A program made the position numbers and the translations under genes. A stretch of 64,000 bases of DNA, from contig CAZJYI010000021.1 in the NCBI GenBank assembly GCA_964550025.1, forward strand, positions 1 to 64,000. The letters run 5' to 3'. Of this stretch, positions 1-8,511 are shown in pieces. Position 1 is the stretch's first letter; the number at the start of each line of letters is the position of its first letter. Under the pieces are notes generated by a model. It did not search any database. It had not been told where the DNA came from and saw only the letters and a list, made by a program, of their open reading frames with translations. The DNA comes from CAZJYI01 sp964550025. Its GTDB lineage: Bacteria > Verrucomicrobiota > Kiritimatiellia > UBA8416 > CAYOBW01.

Positions 1-569
1 ACGGTGACCAGCCGGCTGAGCCCGCGCGGCGCCGTGTGCAGGTCCTGCTTCAGTTCGCGTATGGCCGAGCGGAACTCGGGCACGACCACGTAAAGCTCGG
101 GGTTCTTCAGAACGGCGGCGTAGCGCTCCTTCAGCAACGCGGTCAGTTCTTCGATGGACCTCCCGACGACGTACACCTCTCCCAGGTAGGGCAGCGACAC
201 CTTGCCGTCCGGCCGGACGCGCTCCGTCTCGTTCAGTTCCGGCGAACGCGGGAACTTGACGGCCACGGTGTGGTCCACGGCCAGCACGAAGCTCTCACGC
301 TCCTGCCAGGTCTGAATCTGGTAAAGAACATCGAGCAGGTCGCCGGGGTGAATCCTGTAACTCTCGAAGACGCCGTACGGTTGCCCCTTTTCCTGGAAGG
401 AGAACACGATCTCCTCCATCGCGACTTCGTCATCCGCCAGCTTCTGCTTCTCGCTCGTGGTCCCGCACCCCGCGAGAAACACCAGCGGCAGTACGGCTGC
501 CGCCGCGCACCACCTCTGCCATGCCACGGGCTTGGCGAGGCACCCGCCGAGTTGTCTAAACCTTGCCAT
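1..569 (-). CDS. Polysaccharide export outer-membrane lipoprotein, Wza-like (3' end outside window)
   Basis: Reading leftward from an ATG at 569 gives an open frame with no stop before the window edge, so the C-terminus is missing. The N-terminus has a basic start, a hydrophobic stretch and a lipobox ending FLAGC, so it should be a lipoprotein. A Poly_export-type segment follows, with typical phrases such as YRIHPGDLLDV, then RPDGKVSLPYLGEV and a helical stretch with LKERYAAVLKNPELYVVV. This family forms the outer-membrane channel that exports capsule or exopolysaccharide. The start overlaps the end of the upstream BY-kinase gene by 14 bases, so the two are probably translationally coupled parts of an export operon that continues leftward. 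No ORF of this kind is complete in the window. Confidence 0.85.
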   Translation of the reverse strand, partial: MARFRQLGGCLAKPVAWQRWCAAAAVLPLVFLAGCGTTSEKQKLADDEVAMEEIVFSFQEKGQPYGVFESYRIHPGDLLDVLYQIQTWQERESFVLAVDHTVAVKFPRSPELNETERVRPDGKVSLPYLGEVYVVGRSIEELTALLKERYAAVLKNPELYVVVPEFRSAIRELKQDLHTAPRGLSRLVT

Positions 570-1323
570 ACAGCCCTCGCGGTATGTAGTGATGCCTCTT
601 GTTGAGCACGACTCCCAGCACGTTGCCGCCGACGCCCTCAACCTTCTCTCGCGCGAGCTGGAGAACCTGCCACTTCGTCTTCTCGCACTCGATTACAAGC
701 AAGACACCGTCGAAATGCTGGGCCATGATGGCCGCATTCGAGGAGCTCAGAACGGAATCGCCGTCAATGACGACATAGTCGTACTGACTGGCCAGGGCAT
801 CCAGCTTGCCCTTGAAGACCTGCGGGGCAAAGGCCCCGGCCACGTTGGTAACGGCGCCGCCCAGCGGTATGATGGCCAGTCGCGAATACTCGGTATCGAC
901 CACGATCTCGGTAATCTCGGCACGGGAAACCAGGTAGTCCAGCAGCCCCGGCGAATCGCCGACCTGGAAGCACTCGTGCAACGTGGGATTGCCGAGATTG
1001 CCGTCTACAAGCGCCACGCGGCCCGCTGCACGGGTAGCCAAGGCGTAGGCCATTGCCAGCGCCGCGGTGGTCTTGCCTTCTCCCTGCCGTGAGCTGGTCA
1101 CAAACAACGTCTTGACGGGATTGCCCTTGGCCGCGCTGAGGATGTTGCTCTCCAGGGCGGATAGCTCCGTGGCTTCCTTCTCCAGCAGGCGCTTGAACTT
1201 GCGCGAGAGGACGGCCTTTTTCCGGCGGAGCTGCTTGGGGGGAGGGCGGGGCAGCGCCGATGCAACGTTCGACGAGGAAACGAGTCTTTCGTCCTGCTCT
1301 TGGTCGCGATTCTCCAATGGCAT
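556..1323 (-). CDS. CpsD/CapB-type tyrosine-kinase-like P-loop ATPase of polysaccharide export
   Basis: A 255-aa cytoplasmic ATPase of the bacterial tyrosine kinase (BY-kinase) family, which regulates chain length and assembly of exported polysaccharide. Visible motifs are the Walker A SSRQGEGKTT near residue 77, a second Walker-like motif VALVDGNLGNP and a Walker B-like VVIDGD. The canonical second motif is VDADLR and the canonical Walker B ends in TPP, so both are altered; kinase activity cannot be assumed. The C-terminus carries only two tyrosines (HHYIPRGLYGKV) rather than a long tyrosine tail. The first 60 residues are basic and lack membrane segments, so a separate Wzc-like membrane partner would be expected elsewhere. 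The Wza-like gene starts inside its last codons. Confidence 0.82.
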   Translation of the reverse strand: MPLENRDQEQDERLVSSSNVASALPRPPPKQLRRKKAVLSRKFKRLLEKEATELSALESNILSAAKGNPVKTLFVTSSRQGEGKTTAALAMAYALATRAAGRVALVDGNLGNPTLHECFQVGDSPGLLDYLVSRAEITEIVVDTEYSRLAIIPLGGAVTNVAGAFAPQVFKGKLDALASQYDYVVIDGDSVLSSSNAAIMAQHFDGVLLVIECEKTKWQVLQLAREKVEGVGGNVLGVVLNKRHHYIPRGLYGKV

Positions 1324-1540
1324 CCGGGGACTCCGAGTTGGCGCGGCCGCAAGCCACGCAAATCATGTGAGGCCATGATAGAAGTGGCCACCCGCGGTGT
1401 CAATAGATAGTCGCTCTTTTTCGTCGTTTCGCGGGCAAGGCCGGGATTGACGCCTGTGCAGAGGACACCGCCAGCCCTTTCTCACGCCGGCAGCGCGGGT
1501 CCGGAGAACCCGGTCGAGAGGTGAGGGGGGGCAAGGGGGG

Positions 1541-4075
1541 CTACTCGATGCTCGCTTTCCAGAGCCGCTCGAGCTCCGAATGGTGCTCCAGGAAGGTGTT
1601 CACGACCTGTGGGTCGAATTGTGTGCCCGCGTTGCGCCGGATCTCCTCGCGGGACTCGTCGGGCGGCATGGCGTCGCGATAGACGCGTTTGGAGCGCATG
1701 GCGTCGTACGCGTCAATGACGGCAAAGATGCGTGCCCCCAGGCAGATGCTGTCGCCTTTCAGGTGGCGGGGGTACCCGCCGCCGTTGAAGCGTTCGTGAT
1801 GCGCGCGTACGATTTCGGCCGCGTCCCTGAGGTACGGGCTGGAGCGGATGATGCTGTAGCCGATCTCGGGGTGGCGCCGCATGACTTCCCACTCCTCGTC
1901 CGACAGCTTGCCGGGCTTGTTGAGAACGGCGTCGGGAATGCCGATCTTTCCGATGTCGTGCAGCAGGGCGCCCGACGCGAGGGCCTGGAGATACTCCTTG
2001 CTGACGCCCATCTGCCGGCCCAGCATCACAGCCATCTCGCGTACGCGGGAACTGTGGCGCCCCGTGTAGTTCTCGCGCGCGTCCAGCATGGCCACCAGTG
2101 CCTCGAGCGTGAACTCGTACGACTGTTTGACCTCTTCCAGCGAGGCCGCAACCTGTGCGCTGCGCTCCCGCACCATCTGCTCCAGGTGCTTCTGGTAGCG
2201 CAGGTTCTCGTTGCGCAGGCCATGGTACTCCACGGCCCGTTTCACCAGCGCAAGAAGCTCCTTCTTGCCGAAAGGCTTCTGTATGAAGTCGTACGTGTTC
2301 TCGCGGAGGCAGCTGATCGCATTGTCAACGGTGGCGTATCCCGTCATGACGATCTTGACGATGGTTTCGTCCCCCAGCTCTCGCAGCAGCTCGATGCCGC
2401 TCTTCTCCGGCATCATCAGGTCGGTCAGAACGACGTCGTAAGATTGCGGATTGGCGTTGAGCTCCGCAATCGCCTTGGTTGCCGAGTCGAGCGTTCTGAC
2501 GGTATAGCCTTCGTCGCCCAGCATCCTTTCCACCACGTCCCGGATCAGGGCTTCGTCGTCGACAACGAGGATTCTCCCGCGGGTCGACTCCGTGGCCGCG
2601 GGTGGCCTGGGAACCCCGGTTTCTTCGGGTTCGACTTGCGCGTCGCCGCCCGGCCAGATGCAGGCCTGGTCGCGGCCGGCCCGCTTGGCCTTGTACAGGG
2701 CGCGGTCCGCCTGGCTCAGAAGCTCGCCCGCGGTGGACGGCGCCGTCGGATTGAGGCTTGTCGCTACGCCGACCGAGACCGTCAGCTGCAGCCGGTAGCT
2801 CTTCTCGCAGAAAGTGCGCCCGCGCGCGCTCTCGAGAAGGCGGTTCGCAAAGGCCAGCGCGTCCTGTTCCTCGGCCCTGGGCAGGATGGCAACGAACTCG
2901 TCGCCGCCGTAGCGCGCGATGACGTCGGACGCGCGCGCGACTTTTCGCAGCAGATCCACGAACTCGAGCAGGACCTGGTCGCCGACCGAATGGTCGTACG
3001 AGTCGTTCAGCATCTTGAAGTTGTCTATGTCGATAATGACGACAGCCATGGAGAAGCTGTAGCGCCGGCTGAACAACCAGGCCCGCTCCAGCTCGTCTTC
3101 AAGGCGGATGCGGTTGTAGACGCCGGTGAGGGGATCCTGCGCGGCAAGATGCTGCATCTTGCGCAGCGCCATGAACGCGGCCGAGATGTGATTGGCGGCA
3201 TGGTACAGGAGCGATACGTCGGTCGGCGTGTGGTAAGAGCGGTCCCCGGATGCCAGCGTCAGCAGCCCGCACACTTCGTGCTCGAGGATGATGGGCACCG
3301 AGAGCGAGGAGGCCATCGTGGCGGGACCCTCTTCGCTGTAGGGCTCTCCCTCGTGGCGCACGTGCAGCATTTCCCCCTCGATCGGCGTTCCGCTCAGCGT
3401 TTCGAAACGCGCGCACATCTCCTCGTTGACCGCGGCTGCAAAATCCTCGTGAACGGCGTTGCGGGATGTGAGGAGCAGAACGCGCTCGTCCTGCTGGTGC
3501 ACGAGGATACCGATCATGTCCGACGGAAGCAGGTCGCCCAGCGCGCGCCCGAAGTCAAAGAGAGCGCCTACAAGCGACTCCGTCCCCGTGGTTTCTTCCG
3601 CGAGACGCGAAAGGAGCCGCAGGTGGTTGCGCAGCAGGTTCAGCGCATTGTCGAGGTGGACGCTCTGCTGCCCCCGCCGCTTGGCCTGGGCCTCCTCGAT
3701 GACGTTCTGGCAGAGCCCCATCAGGTCCGGGGACTTGTCCAGCACCTTGTCGACACCCAGCTCGGTTGCCCGCGCTACGACGTCCTCGGTCACGTAGGCC
3801 GACGCGATGACGACCCCCATCCAGGGCCAGATTTTCAGCGCCTCTTCGAGAAAGACGAGACCGCTCATCTCGTCCATGCGCAGGTCAATGACCAGAACGT
3901 CATAGCTCTGCTGCATGAGCACTTGGAGGGCCGCGCGACCGCTGTTGGCGGCCTCTACCTCGCATCCGGCCTTCCTGAGCGCCTTCTGGTACAGGTTGCA
4001 GACCTCGGGCTCATCGTCCACGACAAGCACGCGCGGCGGCTTCTGCGAATCCTCGACTATGTCGTTTTCCGGCAT
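1541..4075 (-). CDS. REC-GAF-GGDEF-REC-HD-GYP response regulator for cyclic-di-GMP turnover
   Basis: An 844-aa cytoplasmic regulator holding both halves of cyclic-di-GMP metabolism. In order: a receiver (VLVVDDEP, phospho-acceptor Asp near residue 64 in IDLRMDEMSG), a GAF-like sensor region (about 150-310), a diguanylate cyclase domain with intact YGGDEF near 390 and an RASD inhibitory site five residues before it, a second receiver (Asp near 552 in TDLMMPEKSG, Lys in IQKPF), and an HD-GYP phosphodiesterase (HDIGK near 706, HHERFNGGGYP near 759). I chose the ATG at 4075, just before the first receiver. Extending to 4279 would translate the GTCCCATGG repeat into a Gly-Thr-His run. The gene is monocistronic, separated from the RDD gene by a repeat-filled gap. 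Confidence 0.9.
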   Translation of the reverse strand: MPENDIVEDSQKPPRVLVVDDEPEVCNLYQKALRKAGCEVEAANSGRAALQVLMQQSYDVLVIDLRMDEMSGLVFLEEALKIWPWMGVVIASAYVTEDVVARATELGVDKVLDKSPDLMGLCQNVIEEAQAKRRGQQSVHLDNALNLLRNHLRLLSRLAEETTGTESLVGALFDFGRALGDLLPSDMIGILVHQQDERVLLLTSRNAVHEDFAAAVNEEMCARFETLSGTPIEGEMLHVRHEGEPYSEEGPATMASSLSVPIILEHEVCGLLTLASGDRSYHTPTDVSLLYHAANHISAAFMALRKMQHLAAQDPLTGVYNRIRLEDELERAWLFSRRYSFSMAVVIIDIDNFKMLNDSYDHSVGDQVLLEFVDLLRKVARASDVIARYGGDEFVAILPRAEEQDALAFANRLLESARGRTFCEKSYRLQLTVSVGVATSLNPTAPSTAGELLSQADRALYKAKRAGRDQACIWPGGDAQVEPEETGVPRPPAATESTRGRILVVDDEALIRDVVERMLGDEGYTVRTLDSATKAIAELNANPQSYDVVLTDLMMPEKSGIELLRELGDETIVKIVMTGYATVDNAISCLRENTYDFIQKPFGKKELLALVKRAVEYHGLRNENLRYQKHLEQMVRERSAQVAASLEEVKQSYEFTLEALVAMLDARENYTGRHSSRVREMAVMLGRQMGVSKEYLQALASGALLHDIGKIGIPDAVLNKPGKLSDEEWEVMRRHPEIGYSIIRSSPYLRDAAEIVRAHHERFNGGGYPRHLKGDSICLGARIFAVIDAYDAMRSKRVYRDAMPPDESREEIRRNAGTQFDPQVVNTFLEHHSELERLWKASIE

Positions 4076-4207
4076 CGATCTACGCTGATGTGGTCCACGG
4101 CAGCCCGCCGGGACGTCCCGGTCAGGCATGCTGTTGCCGGAGAACTTGCCAAGTTTCGCGGCGGAATACAAGCATGGAGTGCGGGGTGGAAATGGCGGTC
4201 GGCGGCC

Positions 4208-4290
4208 CCTTCGCGCATAGGTCCCATGGGTCCCATGGGTCCCATACGTCCCATACATCCCGGAAGCGCCACCCGCCACCCGCCACGCCC
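4208..4290. repeat. Short tandem words GTCCCATGG and GCCACCC in the spacer
   Basis: Five head-to-tail copies of a 9-bp word (GTCCCATGG, the last two drifting to GTCCCATAC) occupy 4211-4259, followed by a short run of GCCACCC words to about 4288. The same GTCCCAT word returns at about 24722-24741 after the anti-sigma gene. The array lies between the RDD gene stop and the regulator start and does not look coding. Confidence 0.75.
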
Positions 4291-4294
4291 CTCC

Positions 4295-5098
4295 TCACCG
4301 AAACAGGATGTCGCAGACGTTGCGGACGTACTTTTCGTCGCTCAGGCCTTCGGTTGCTTCGGTCGTAAAGGCGACTTTGCGCTCGAGGTGGCGGCGGATG
4401 CAGGCGAAGAGTTGCAGTCGTGCGTCCTCATCGAGGTCGGCGCGGCGCATGAGCGACTCGAGCGCGATGCCGGCCTCGCGCGGCAGGATGCGCTGGTGCA
4501 ACCGGGCCGCGATGTGCGGGTAGTGGCGAAAAGAGTTGTACTTGTCCGGCAAAAGCTGGTCGAGGTCCGGTTCCGGGATGCGCGGGTGGTGGACCACGAT
4601 CGTGTTGGCAGCGATGTCGCCCAGTCGCTGGCCGCGCGAGCCGAAGAGCGAAAACAGGCCCCCTACCAGGTAGAAGGCGGGCAACTGGTCGACGAACCGC
4701 AGGATGTTGCGGATGGCGACCTGGCTGAAATGCAGGCGCAGCCCCTGCTCGTCCATGACCTGCAGGCGCAGGAGCTTCTTTCCGAGCGTGCGCCCCTGCC
4801 AGAGCCACTCGAACGCCATGTAGTAGCCGATGCCGATCACAAAGGCCGCCACCATGCCGATGGCCGTTCCAAAGTCCGGGATCGCCGCGCGAACGGGTGA
4901 CAGTATGGTGTTGACGATGGACACCAGTATGCTGATGCAGACCATGTCGATGGCCACGGCAAGGAAACGCGTGACCGGATTGGCTACGAGCAAGGGAAAG
5001 AGAATGCCTTCGGGCGTCCGCACCATGAGGACCTTCCGGTGCCTCTTGACGTCCGCGCGTGAGCCGGCCGTCTGGCCTGTGGCGGTGGTTCCCGGCAC
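4295..5098 (-). CDS. RDD-family membrane protein
   Basis: A 267-aa inner-membrane protein. After a polar N-terminus comes an RDD domain (PVTRFLAVAIDM, later WQGRTLGKKLLRLQVMDEQG and IRNILRFVDQLP) with about three hydrophobic segments, then a soluble C-terminal half rich in Arg and Leu that is not part of the RDD fold. RDD proteins often sit beside MoxR/DUF58/SpoIIM genes, as here; their function is poorly known. The start is a GTG at 5098 that shares one base with the TAG stop of the SpoIIM-like gene and has GGAGG ten bases upstream, so translation is probably coupled. It is the last gene of the twelve-gene cluster. Confidence 0.85.
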   Translation of the reverse strand: MPGTTATGQTAGSRADVKRHRKVLMVRTPEGILFPLLVANPVTRFLAVAIDMVCISILVSIVNTILSPVRAAIPDFGTAIGMVAAFVIGIGYYMAFEWLWQGRTLGKKLLRLQVMDEQGLRLHFSQVAIRNILRFVDQLPAFYLVGGLFSLFGSRGQRLGDIAANTIVVHHPRIPEPDLDQLLPDKYNSFRHYPHIAARLHQRILPREAGIALESLMRRADLDEDARLQLFACIRRHLERKVAFTTEATEGLSDEKYVRNVCDILFR

Positions 5099-6150
5099 TA
5101 CGATGTGACCTCCTTCGCTGCGGATCGCGCCCTCTCAGAGACGACGCTTCCTTCGCCCTTCGCCGTTCCGCGCCCGGCCAGCGACAGGAAGAAGATGACG
5201 CCCGCGAGCTGGACGGAACCGAACACGATCTTCACGGCGTAGGGGATGACCGGTTCGTGGTATTGCGATAGGAACGACTCGACGATACCGGCCCACACAA
5301 GCAGCAGGGCGATTCCCCCCACGAGCGTGACAAGGTCCGGAACCACTTCGCGCAGTCGTTCGCGCAGCGACAGTCTCCGGCCCCAGCCGATCATGGCCCC
5401 CGCCAGCACGAAGGCGGCCTGCCCTGCCACCAGTATGGCCGGAATCTCGACCGAGCCGTGCGGCAGCAGCCATCCCGCCAGGAATGCCGATTCCCCGGCC
5501 AGCACGTAGTCCGTTGCCACGGCCCCCAGGATGACGCCGTTGTAGAAGAGCATCGCGATTACGCCGATCCCCCAGGTGGCGCCCAGCGCCAGCGTGTACA
5601 GGCAGACCCGCGTGTTGTGCGTCATGTACCATGCCGCGCCGCGCGCCTTGATTCCGCGCAGGGCATCGTCATCCACCTCTTCTTCCTGCGTGACGCGTTC
5701 GGAGGGGGAGCCCATGAGATGCTGAAACGGGACCACAACGGACTTCGACTCCGGGTCCAGGGCGATGATGGCCGCCCCGAAAAGGCAACCAAGGAGCGTA
5801 ACGGTGGCCGAGAGCCGGAACGCTCCGGCGTGCTTGCGAAAAGTGCGCGGGAGTGTGCCCGTCAGCCAGCGCAACGGGCGCAGGCGGTGCGGCTTGCGCC
5901 GTGTCTCGTGAATCTCGCCGTAGGCGCGGGCCACGAGGGACTCCAGGTAGCGGCGCGTATCGCGTTCGGACGCAAATGTGGCCAGCTTTGCCAGGTCGGC
6001 CGAAACGCGTTCGTAGAGGTGGTGGAAACGGCGGACCTCGGCCAGGTTCAGCGTGCGGGTGTGATCGCGTGCCAGCCGCTCGAGAATGGCCTCGAGCTCT
6101 TGCCAGTACGGTCGTTCGGCCTCGATGAAGCGTTCGAGATCGATGATCAT
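5098..6150 (-). CDS. SpoIIM-like (stage II sporulation protein M family) membrane protein
   Basis: A 350-aa integral membrane protein. Residues 1-90 are a soluble helical region (FIEAERPYWQELEAILERL, LYERVSADLAKL), followed by a SpoIIM-type membrane domain with about five or six hydrophobic segments, including the typical NTRVCLYTLALGATWGIG and PHGSVEIPAIL. Such proteins are widespread in non-sporulating bacteria and pair with MoxR, DUF58 and RDD genes, so the name does not imply sporulation. The ATG at 6150 overlaps the TAA of the DUF58 gene (TAATG). A much longer reading to 6834 exists in this frame but its extra part is antisense-like, low-complexity arginine and glycine, and lies inside the DUF58 gene. 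Confidence 0.88.
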   Translation of the reverse strand: MIIDLERFIEAERPYWQELEAILERLARDHTRTLNLAEVRRFHHLYERVSADLAKLATFASERDTRRYLESLVARAYGEIHETRRKPHRLRPLRWLTGTLPRTFRKHAGAFRLSATVTLLGCLFGAAIIALDPESKSVVVPFQHLMGSPSERVTQEEEVDDDALRGIKARGAAWYMTHNTRVCLYTLALGATWGIGVIAMLFYNGVILGAVATDYVLAGESAFLAGWLLPHGSVEIPAILVAGQAAFVLAGAMIGWGRRLSLRERLREVVPDLVTLVGGIALLLVWAGIVESFLSQYHEPVIPYAVKIVFGSVQLAGVIFFLSLAGRGTAKGEGSVVSERARSAAKEVTS

Positions 6151-7475
6151 TACAGCACCTGCCTTGCCTTGACGCTCATGTATTGCGTGACGAGCTCCGT
6201 GCTGAGCCGGTCGTCCTCGACCATGCTCAGACCGACGCCCACGTGGTGGAGCGACTTCTCGACCTCGCGCACCTTCTGCCAGACCATGTGCCCTCCCAGG
6301 CTGCCGTACAGATCGTCCACGTGTGTGGCCTTCGCCGCGGCAAACACGGGACCAATGCCCGGCTGGGCGATGGTCGACACCAGCACGACGTGCTGGCGGC
6401 AGATCAACCGCACGTTGTCCAGGAAACTCTCCGCGATCTGCGGGTCGGTCAGGTCCGTGAGAACCAGCAGCAACGCGCGCCGTCGCAAGCGGAGCCGGAT
6501 GAACGAAAAGAGCTCGCCGAAGTCGGGCGTGGCCGTTTCGGCCGGCAGCATGTAGATCGCGTCGCGGCAGGCGTCGTAGTGCGCCTTGCCGCCCGAGGCG
6601 CGGATGAAGCGCGTCACGCGCTCGCTGAACGTCACGAGACCGAAGAGATCGCCCTGTTGCTCGGCCACCAGGCCCAGGACCAGCGCGGATCGGAGGAAGT
6701 GCTCCAGGGCCGGTTCGCCCCCGTTCTCCCGTCCGCTGAGGCGGGAGTGGTCCACGAGCACGTAGATCTCCTGGGTCCGTTCGACCTGGTACAGTTTGGT
6801 GACGGGTCTTCCCCGCTTGGCCGTTGCCTTCCAATGGATGTCGTCATAGCTGTCGCCGGGGATGTAATCCCGGAGCTTCTCGAAGTCGCGTCCCTGTCCG
6901 AGCATCCGCTGTGTGTGCAGACCGAAATCCCCGCGGTTCAGGAAGATGGCAGCGAGACGATTTCGCTCGCACAGCAGGTTGGGATATACGCGGATCTCAG
7001 CACGCACCGGCGTGGAGCCCCGTGCCAGCCAGAGTCCGAACGGCGAAATGACCTGGTGGTAGCAACGGTCGATGAAGAAGCGGCCGCGGGCTGCCGCCAC
7101 GCAAGCCCAGTCGATACTGGACTTGGCCGTGTCTGCCGGGTGGCGGCAGGTCATCGTCTCGTGCTCGGATGCGATTTCCCGCGGCAGTGGGAGGCCGATA
7201 ACCACGTCTTCGGCCCGGTCGGCCCGGTGCTCGATGAACACCGGAATGACGCCGGGCCTGTCCTTCGACAGGCGCACGACCTCGGGGATCGTTACACGCA
7301 GACCCCGTGCCGAACCGCGTGAGAGCAACGCGTCCGCGACCGCTACCAGACCCAGCGCGGCAAAAACAAGCAGCGAGACCCCGCTCGCGGCCGGCACCAT
7401 GGGACCGAGCGCGGCAAACGGCAGCACCACGATCAGCCAGATCAACAACCTGTTACTTGGTACTAGCATGGGCAT
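6150..7475 (-). CDS. DUF58 domain protein (MoxR partner)
   Basis: About 441 aa. The N-terminus carries two hydrophobic segments (LLIWLIVVLPFAALG, VLLVFAALGLVAV-like), then an extracytoplasmic or cytoplasmic beta-rich part and the conserved DUF58 core GDSYDDIHWKATAKRGRP, followed by a von Willebrand-A-like region (IYVLVDHS). DUF58 proteins are typical partners of MoxR AAA+ ATPases, proposed to act as chaperone-driven assembly factors with metal-binding vWA folds. The start is uncertain: ATG at 7475 or 7469 gives a normal membrane start, while a TTG at 7535 would translate a repeat-derived spacer. It follows the MoxR gene after a 76-base gap filled with short words. Confidence 0.88.
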   Translation of the reverse strand: MPMLVPSNRLLIWLIVVLPFAALGPMVPAASGVSLLVFAALGLVAVADALLSRGSARGLRVTIPEVVRLSKDRPGVIPVFIEHRADRAEDVVIGLPLPREIASEHETMTCRHPADTAKSSIDWACVAAARGRFFIDRCYHQVISPFGLWLARGSTPVRAEIRVYPNLLCERNRLAAIFLNRGDFGLHTQRMLGQGRDFEKLRDYIPGDSYDDIHWKATAKRGRPVTKLYQVERTQEIYVLVDHSRLSGRENGGEPALEHFLRSALVLGLVAEQQGDLFGLVTFSERVTRFIRASGGKAHYDACRDAIYMLPAETATPDFGELFSFIRLRLRRRALLLVLTDLTDPQIAESFLDNVRLICRQHVVLVSTIAQPGIGPVFAAAKATHVDDLYGSLGGHMVWQKVREVEKSLHHVGVGLSMVEDDRLSTELVTQYMSVKARQVL

Positions 7476-7551
7476 TGGACCAGCGACTAGCGACTCGCGA
7501 CCAGCGGTTTCGCTCTTCTGCTCTCCTCTCTCCAATTCGCAATTTGCGATT
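7476..7551. repeat. Spacer of short words (GCGACTAGCGACTCGCGACC and AATTCGC type)
   Basis: The gap between the MoxR and DUF58 genes consists of a GCGACTnGCGACC run (7481-7507) and then an AATTCGCAATTTGCGATT run at about 7533-7551. Related GCGAGTCGC words form the array at 41986-42032. Confidence 0.5.
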
Positions 7552-8511
7552 CTACCTCGGTACCGCCACCGCCTCCAGGATCTCGCCGATGACTTCCTCT
7601 ACGGTCAGTCCTTCGATCTCGAATTCGGGCCGCAGGATGAGGCGGTGCACGAGGACGGGGACGGCCATGTCCTTGATGTCGTCGGGCGTCACGAAGTCGC
7701 GACCGCTGACGGCGGCGTAGGCGCGGCTCGCGATCAGCAGCCCCTGCGTGGCGCGCGGGCCGGCGCCGACCAGGATGCTGCCGTGTTCGCGTGACTGGCG
7801 AACGATGTCGACAATGTAGCCGAGAAGCTCATCGCGCACCGTGACGCCCTGCAGCTCGCCGCGCAGTTCGGACAACTCCCCCGGGCTGATGACCGCCTCG
7901 ACGGCGTCGCCGGCCAGAACGGCCTCGGGGGCGTCCTCGCCCAGCATGCGCTGCGCAAGGGTCAATTCGTCGTCCCGCTCAGGACACAGCATCGGCACTT
8001 TGAGCATGAAGCGGTCCTTCTGGGCTTCGGGCAGGGGATAGGTGCCTTCGTATTCGATGGGGTTCTGAGTCGCGAAAACCGTGAAGTTCGCCGACAGCGC
8101 GTGGGTCTCGCGGTCGATGGTGACGCGCCGCTCCTGCATGGCCTGGAGAAGCGCGGACTGCGTCTTGGCTGGCGCGCGGTTGATCTCGTCGGCCAGCAGG
8201 AACGTCGTGAAGACCGGGCCCTTGATCAGCGTGAAGACGTTCTCCTTCAGGTTGAAGACGTTGGTTCCGGTAATATCGGCGGGCATGAGGTCGGGGGTGA
8301 ACTGGATGCGTTGCGTGTCGCACCCCAGTACCTTGCCCAGCGTACGGACGAGCAGGGTCTTGGCCACGCCGGGCACGCCTTCGATCAGGGCGTGAGTGCC
8401 CGTGAAAATCGTAATGAGCGCCATGTCGACAACGCGCTCCTGGCCTATGATGACCTTCGACACTTCGGCGCGAGCCCTTGTCAGCACTTCGGCAAGCCGT
8501 TCGGTGTTCAT
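7552..8511 (-). CDS. MoxR-family AAA+ ATPase
   Basis: A 319-aa cytoplasmic AAA+ ATPase of full family length. The Walker A is GVPGVAKT near residue 46, Walker B is LLADEINRAP, and the sensor/arginine-finger region contains NPIEYEGTYPLPEAQKDRF. MoxR proteins act as chaperones that mature partner complexes, usually DUF58/vWA proteins encoded next door, as here. The ATG at 8511 overlaps the TGA of the DUF4350 gene (ATGA), implying coupled translation. The surrounding genes (DUF4350, DUF4129, DUF58, SpoIIM, RDD) are the usual MoxR neighbourhood of actinobacteria, planctomycetes and relatives. Confidence 0.95.
   Translation of the reverse strand: MNTERLAEVLTRARAEVSKVIIGQERVVDMALITIFTGTHALIEGVPGVAKTLLVRTLGKVLGCDTQRIQFTPDLMPADITGTNVFNLKENVFTLIKGPVFTTFLLADEINRAPAKTQSALLQAMQERRVTIDRETHALSANFTVFATQNPIEYEGTYPLPEAQKDRFMLKVPMLCPERDDELTLAQRMLGEDAPEAVLAGDAVEAVISPGELSELRGELQGVTVRDELLGYIVDIVRQSREHGSILVGAGPRATQGLLIASRAYAAVSGRDFVTPDDIKDMAVPVLVHRLILRPEFEIEGLTVEEVIGEILEAVAVPR

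Noticed and set aside
1580..4900. Plus-strand open frame of 1106 codons
   Set aside because: It runs antisense through the REC-GAF-GGDEF-REC-HD-GYP gene and the RDD gene. The protein has no family motif and its openness is a by-product of high-GC codon bias.
5098..6834. 578-aa reading of the SpoIIM-like gene
   Set aside because: The extra N-terminal part is an arginine- and glycine-rich out-of-frame shadow of the DUF58 gene; the ATG at 6150 gives the family start and a TAATG overlap.
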